From the NCBI GenBank assembly GCA_944376715.1, contig CALWDO010000023.1, positions 1 to 42,038 on the forward strand: a DNA stretch of 42,038 nucleotides, given 5' to 3'. Each line of letters starts with the position of its first letter. Within the stretch, counting starts at the first letter, position 1. The stretch is from an uncultured Lachnoclostridium sp. GTDB taxonomy: Bacteria > Bacillota > Clostridia > Lachnospirales > Lachnospiraceae. Below the pieces are notes generated by a model. That model searched no databases, was not told the origin of the DNA, and saw nothing but the letters and a program-made list of their open reading frames with translations. Shown here piece by piece: positions 40,048-42,038 of this stretch. Position numbers and translations under genes: made by a program.

Positions 40048-40512
40048 TTACGCCATATCCGTTTTCCGGATATGTTCCAGCAGACCTTTGCAGCCTGCCG
40101 ACACATCCCGGTAAGTGGCGTCAAAATCACCCGTATACCAGGGATCATCGATGTCCCGTTCTTTGTCTGTGTATTCCAGCAGCCGGTGCACTTTCCTGTC
40201 CGGATCATCCCCGATGATCCGCAGAATATTGCGGATATTCCAGGTGTCCATACCGATCAGATAATCGTATTTGTCATAATCTGACCGTTTCAACTGTACT
40301 GCCCGGTGGTCTCCGCAGTAGATTCCCACCTCTTTCAGTTTCCGCCGCGTTCCGCGGTGGACGCCGTTGCCGATCTCCTCGGTGCTGGTGGCAGCGGAAT
40401 CGATATAGAAACAGTCTGTAAGACCGGCTTTGTCGACCATGTCCTGCATAACGTATTGAGCCATTGGGCTGCGGCAAATATTGCCGTGGCAGATAAATAG
40501 TATTTTTATCAT
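40048..40512 (-). CDS. low-molecular-weight protein tyrosine phosphatase
   Basis: A 154-residue cytosolic phosphatase. The active-site loop CHGNICRS at 8-15 gives the CX5R signature (Cys8, Arg14), and the general acid lies in DDPWYTGDF toward the C-terminus. SAATSTEEIGNGVHRGTRRKL is the conserved second region. Length is the family norm. ATG 40512 follows AAAGGATATAAAAGAT. It probably leads an operon with the YhaO/YhaN genes (11-nt gap); a small hairpin (GTGCTG/CAGCGC, 40539-40555) lies in its leader. No tyrosine kinase or capsule genes are nearby, so the target is unknown. Promoter not recognised. Confidence 0.95.
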   Translation of the reverse strand: MIKILFICHGNICRSPMAQYVMQDMVDKAGLTDCFYIDSAATSTEEIGNGVHRGTRRKLKEVGIYCGDHRAVQLKRSDYDKYDYLIGMDTWNIRNILRIIGDDPDRKVHRLLEYTDKERDIDDPWYTGDFDATYRDVSAGCKGLLEHIRKTDMA

Positions 40513-40601
40513 ATCTTTTATATCCTTTCCTTTTCTTAGCGCTGTTCTTCAGCACATAAGAAATGCCCGGAGGATGCTTCAAAAGTCTTCAAACCTTAAT
40601 A

Positions 40602-40626
40602 CAGTCGAACATTAGCAGTTCGATTG
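40602..40626 (-). other. hairpin at the boundary of the AT-rich region
   Basis: CAGTCGAAC (40602-40610) and GTTCGATTG (40618-40626) pair over 9 bp (one G-U) with a 7-nt loop. On the minus strand TATTAAGG follows, so it could be a weak terminator for the AT-rich gene upstream. The rest of the 213-bp gap 40513-40726 shows nothing recognisable apart from the CTACGC word repeated at 40681-40686 and 40701-40706. Confidence 0.4.
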
Positions 40627-40726
40627 TCATGTATTACAAGCTTTCCGGCGCTTTTTCAATTTTTATGTTTTGCCCCAAACCTACGCTATTCTTCATAAAT
40701 CTACGCAAATATACAGGCAAATATAG

Positions 40727-41218
40727 TTATCCTTGTTTTTCATATACAATTTTGCATTGTTGGCGAACTTGTTTTGTTAAAGACAAATTCCATGCATGCA
40801 TTCTACTATGCCAACGCTTATTCATCAGGAATGTATTCCAATCCATTTCTAATACTGTTTGTAACTCATAGTTATCATCAAATTTACATACGATAACATA
40901 CTCAAACTTCTGATTATCAGGTGTATTTGACCCAGGTTCTTCTAATCCATAAAATACACCCGTTGTATTATTACTTGTAGATTTTATACTGTATCTGTCA
41001 CCTTTTCTGCTAATAGCGTCAATATTTTCTGTTCCTACCGGCGCAGGTGAAAGATTAGGCAAACCAGGCGTGTTATTATATATCTCTATTGCTAAATATT
41101 CGCCAAGTTCTCCAACTACATTATTTGTTCTAATAACTTTACGACGTTTCAATTCTTTTATGGCCATGCTATATAGCTGAATTATTTCTTTTGTTTCTTT
41201 TTCTCGTAAATTAATCAT
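40727..41218 (-). CDS. hypothetical protein, DUF6998-like, possible PD-(D/E)XK nuclease fold
   Basis: A 163-residue protein encoded in AT-rich DNA unlike the rest of the window. The arrangement VVGELGEYLAIEIYN (Glu37, Glu40), ENIDAIS (Asp67) and RYSIKST (Ser77, Lys79) fits an E...D...xxK pattern seen in divergent PD-(D/E)XK nucleases, with Ser in place of the usual acid. FEYVIVCKFDDNYEL follows as a core strand and EMDWNTFLM as a helix. I recall this layout in DUF6998 proteins, which is a memory-based match. A basic N-terminal helix (KELKRRKVIR) precedes. The ATG at 41218 has AAAGG 12 nt upstream. No methyltransferase lies beside it within the window. Nuclease activity is inferred, not shown. 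Confidence 0.72.
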   Translation of the reverse strand: MINLREKETKEIIQLYSMAIKELKRRKVIRTNNVVGELGEYLAIEIYNNTPGLPNLSPAPVGTENIDAISRKGDRYSIKSTSNNTTGVFYGLEEPGSNTPDNQKFEYVIVCKFDDNYELQTVLEMDWNTFLMNKRWHSRMHAWNLSLTKQVRQQCKIVYEKQG

Positions 41219-41339
41219 TTTATCTTATTCCTTTGAAATTTAAATGGCTTTTTTCTCTTTTGTATCCTCTCAAAGGTAACTTATATTACTAAAGTTGAAA
41301 ACATTATCTTTCTGTAATTTCTACGCTTTGTCATCGTGG

Positions 41340-42038
41340 TTATTTTATCACATACTTAGTACCTCTTCCCCTGCCTTCAATTTTAACGACGCCTTTTTTG
41401 CTCATTTCTTTCAGTAACTGTGTTGTCTTTGATTTGCCAAACGGGGCGTGAGGTGCAATTTCGCTGATTGATTTTAACATTGTCTTGCTTAAAATCTTGT
41501 ATATTTTTCTTTCGTCTTCCGTTAGATTCAGGTTTTTCTCAAAAACCGGGAGTACAATCTTATTTGTATTTTCCGACACTTCAAAATCCGGCTGTTTTAG
41601 TCCTTCTTCGTAGAGTTGCTTTATTCGTGTAATTCCCGTACCAAATATTTCCACAAACCCCAGCCTGTAAAATACATTTGCAAGATTTCTATTTCTCAGA
41701 ATTGAAAGTTTTCCTGCTAAATACTCATCTTCTGTTATTCCAGATGGCAGTCCTCCCGGAGAAATAATTTCTATTCTGTCATCAAACATGGAAACTTTTA
41801 TTTGCGACTCCACATCCCATACTCTATGAATCAATGCATTTGCAATTGCTTCTCTGAATGCAGCCTCCGGTATTTTTTCCACCTTTTTTCTGTCGGCGCC
41901 TTGGATCTCTTCGTATTGATAATAATCTTTGAATACCTCCAGTGCTTTTTCATATACTGCCAAAATAGATATATTGTCAAATGTTGCTCTCTTATGAATC
42001 ACACTGATGTTTTCCCCGAACTTCACAATATCAATTCC
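41340..42038 (-). CDS. ATP-binding/winged-helix regulator, AlbA_2/RecG-related type (5' part outside window)
   Basis: About 232 residues of a longer protein; the frame is open through the right edge, with a residue run IDIVKFGEN at the border, so the N-terminal part (likely the AlbA_2/Schlafen-type domain) is missing. Visible is the HATPase_c_4-like module of this family: REAIANALIHRVW, DRIEIISPGGLPSGI, LRNRNLANVFYRLGFVEIFG and TGITRIKQLYEEG, all typical. The last ~60 residues form a winged helix (DERKIYKILSKTML, KSKTTQLLKEMSKKG, GRGRGTKYVI). AT-rich codons set it apart from neighbours. Such proteins are common in genomic islands; role regulatory or defence-related, unproven. Confidence 0.85.
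   Translation of the reverse strand, partial: GIDIVKFGENISVIHKRATFDNISILAVYEKALEVFKDYYQYEEIQGADRKKVEKIPEAAFREAIANALIHRVWDVESQIKVSMFDDRIEIISPGGLPSGITEDEYLAGKLSILRNRNLANVFYRLGFVEIFGTGITRIKQLYEEGLKQPDFEVSENTNKIVLPVFEKNLNLTEDERKIYKILSKTMLKSISEIAPHAPFGKSKTTQLLKEMSKKGVVKIEGRGRGTKYVIK

Noticed and set aside
40602-40640. tRNA-like T-loop word GTTCGATTG
   Set aside because: It is explained by the local 9-bp hairpin; no acceptor, D or anticodon stem can be built around it.
1-42038. CRISPR array, rRNA, tRNA, complete insertion sequence or transposase
   Set aside because: No regularly spaced direct repeats, no RNA gene core sequences and no transposase-like protein were seen on either strand.

Overview
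The window reads as a chromosomal segment of a spore-forming member of the Clostridia, most likely Lachnospiraceae. The grounds are the gene order nusB-xseA-xseB-ispA-dxs-tlyA-nadK-argR-recN-spoIVB, strong GGAGG-type ribosome binding sites, lipoprotein-anchored ABC binding proteins, and family-level resemblance of most products to that group. Almost every gene is on the minus strand, so transcription runs from high to low coordinates. The only supported plus-strand gene is a small lipoprotein near 27 kb. Base composition is moderate to GC-rich except in the last ~1.4 kb, which is clearly AT-rich.

Layout in order of coordinate: (a) 1-2.7 kb, an ABC importer (lipoprotein, permease, ATPase; ATPase cut by the window edge) of the TrpX/COG2984 type; (b) 2.9-5.3 kb, a polar amino acid importer (lipoprotein, permease, ATPase); (c) 5.5-7.5 kb, a cytidylate-kinase-like protein translationally coupled to an FAD oxidoreductase with a cysteine cluster; (d) 7.6-10.7 kb, a Nudix hydrolase, FGGY sugar kinase and aldose-epimerase-like operon; (e) 10.8-20.5 kb, the housekeeping and isoprenoid operon ending in spoIVB, but without spo0A behind it; (f) 20.6-22.7 kb, an Asp23 protein and release factor 3; (g) 22.8-26.9 kb, a glycogen debranching enzyme overlapping a two-component system; (h) 27-27.9 kb, the lone plus-strand lipoprotein, its terminator and a ~220-nt intergenic element full of nested inverted repeats; (i) 27.9-31.8 kb, a Ca2+-type P-ATPase, a methyltransferase and a GH25 lysozyme remnant; (j) 31.9-36.1 kb, carAB; (k) 36.3-40.5 kb, a UPF0303 protein, a YhaN/YhaO-like ATPase-nuclease pair and a low-molecular-weight phosphatase; (l) 40.6-42.0 kb, an AT-rich accessory patch with a possible PD-(D/E)XK protein and the 3' part of a divergent ATP-binding/winged-helix regulator.

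Control signals are unusually readable. Nine promoter calls have -35 and -10 hexamers separated by exactly 17 nt. In three places a terminator sits directly against, or even inside, the next promoter (2.8, 5.4 and 36.2 kb). Both ABC importers share one design: a hairpin at or next to the predicted transcript 5' end, and further hairpins between the binding-protein gene and the permease gene. The most unusual non-coding object is the nested-stem element at 27628-27850, which shares a short core with a palindromic element behind prfC. No CRISPR array, rRNA, tRNA or complete mobile element was seen.
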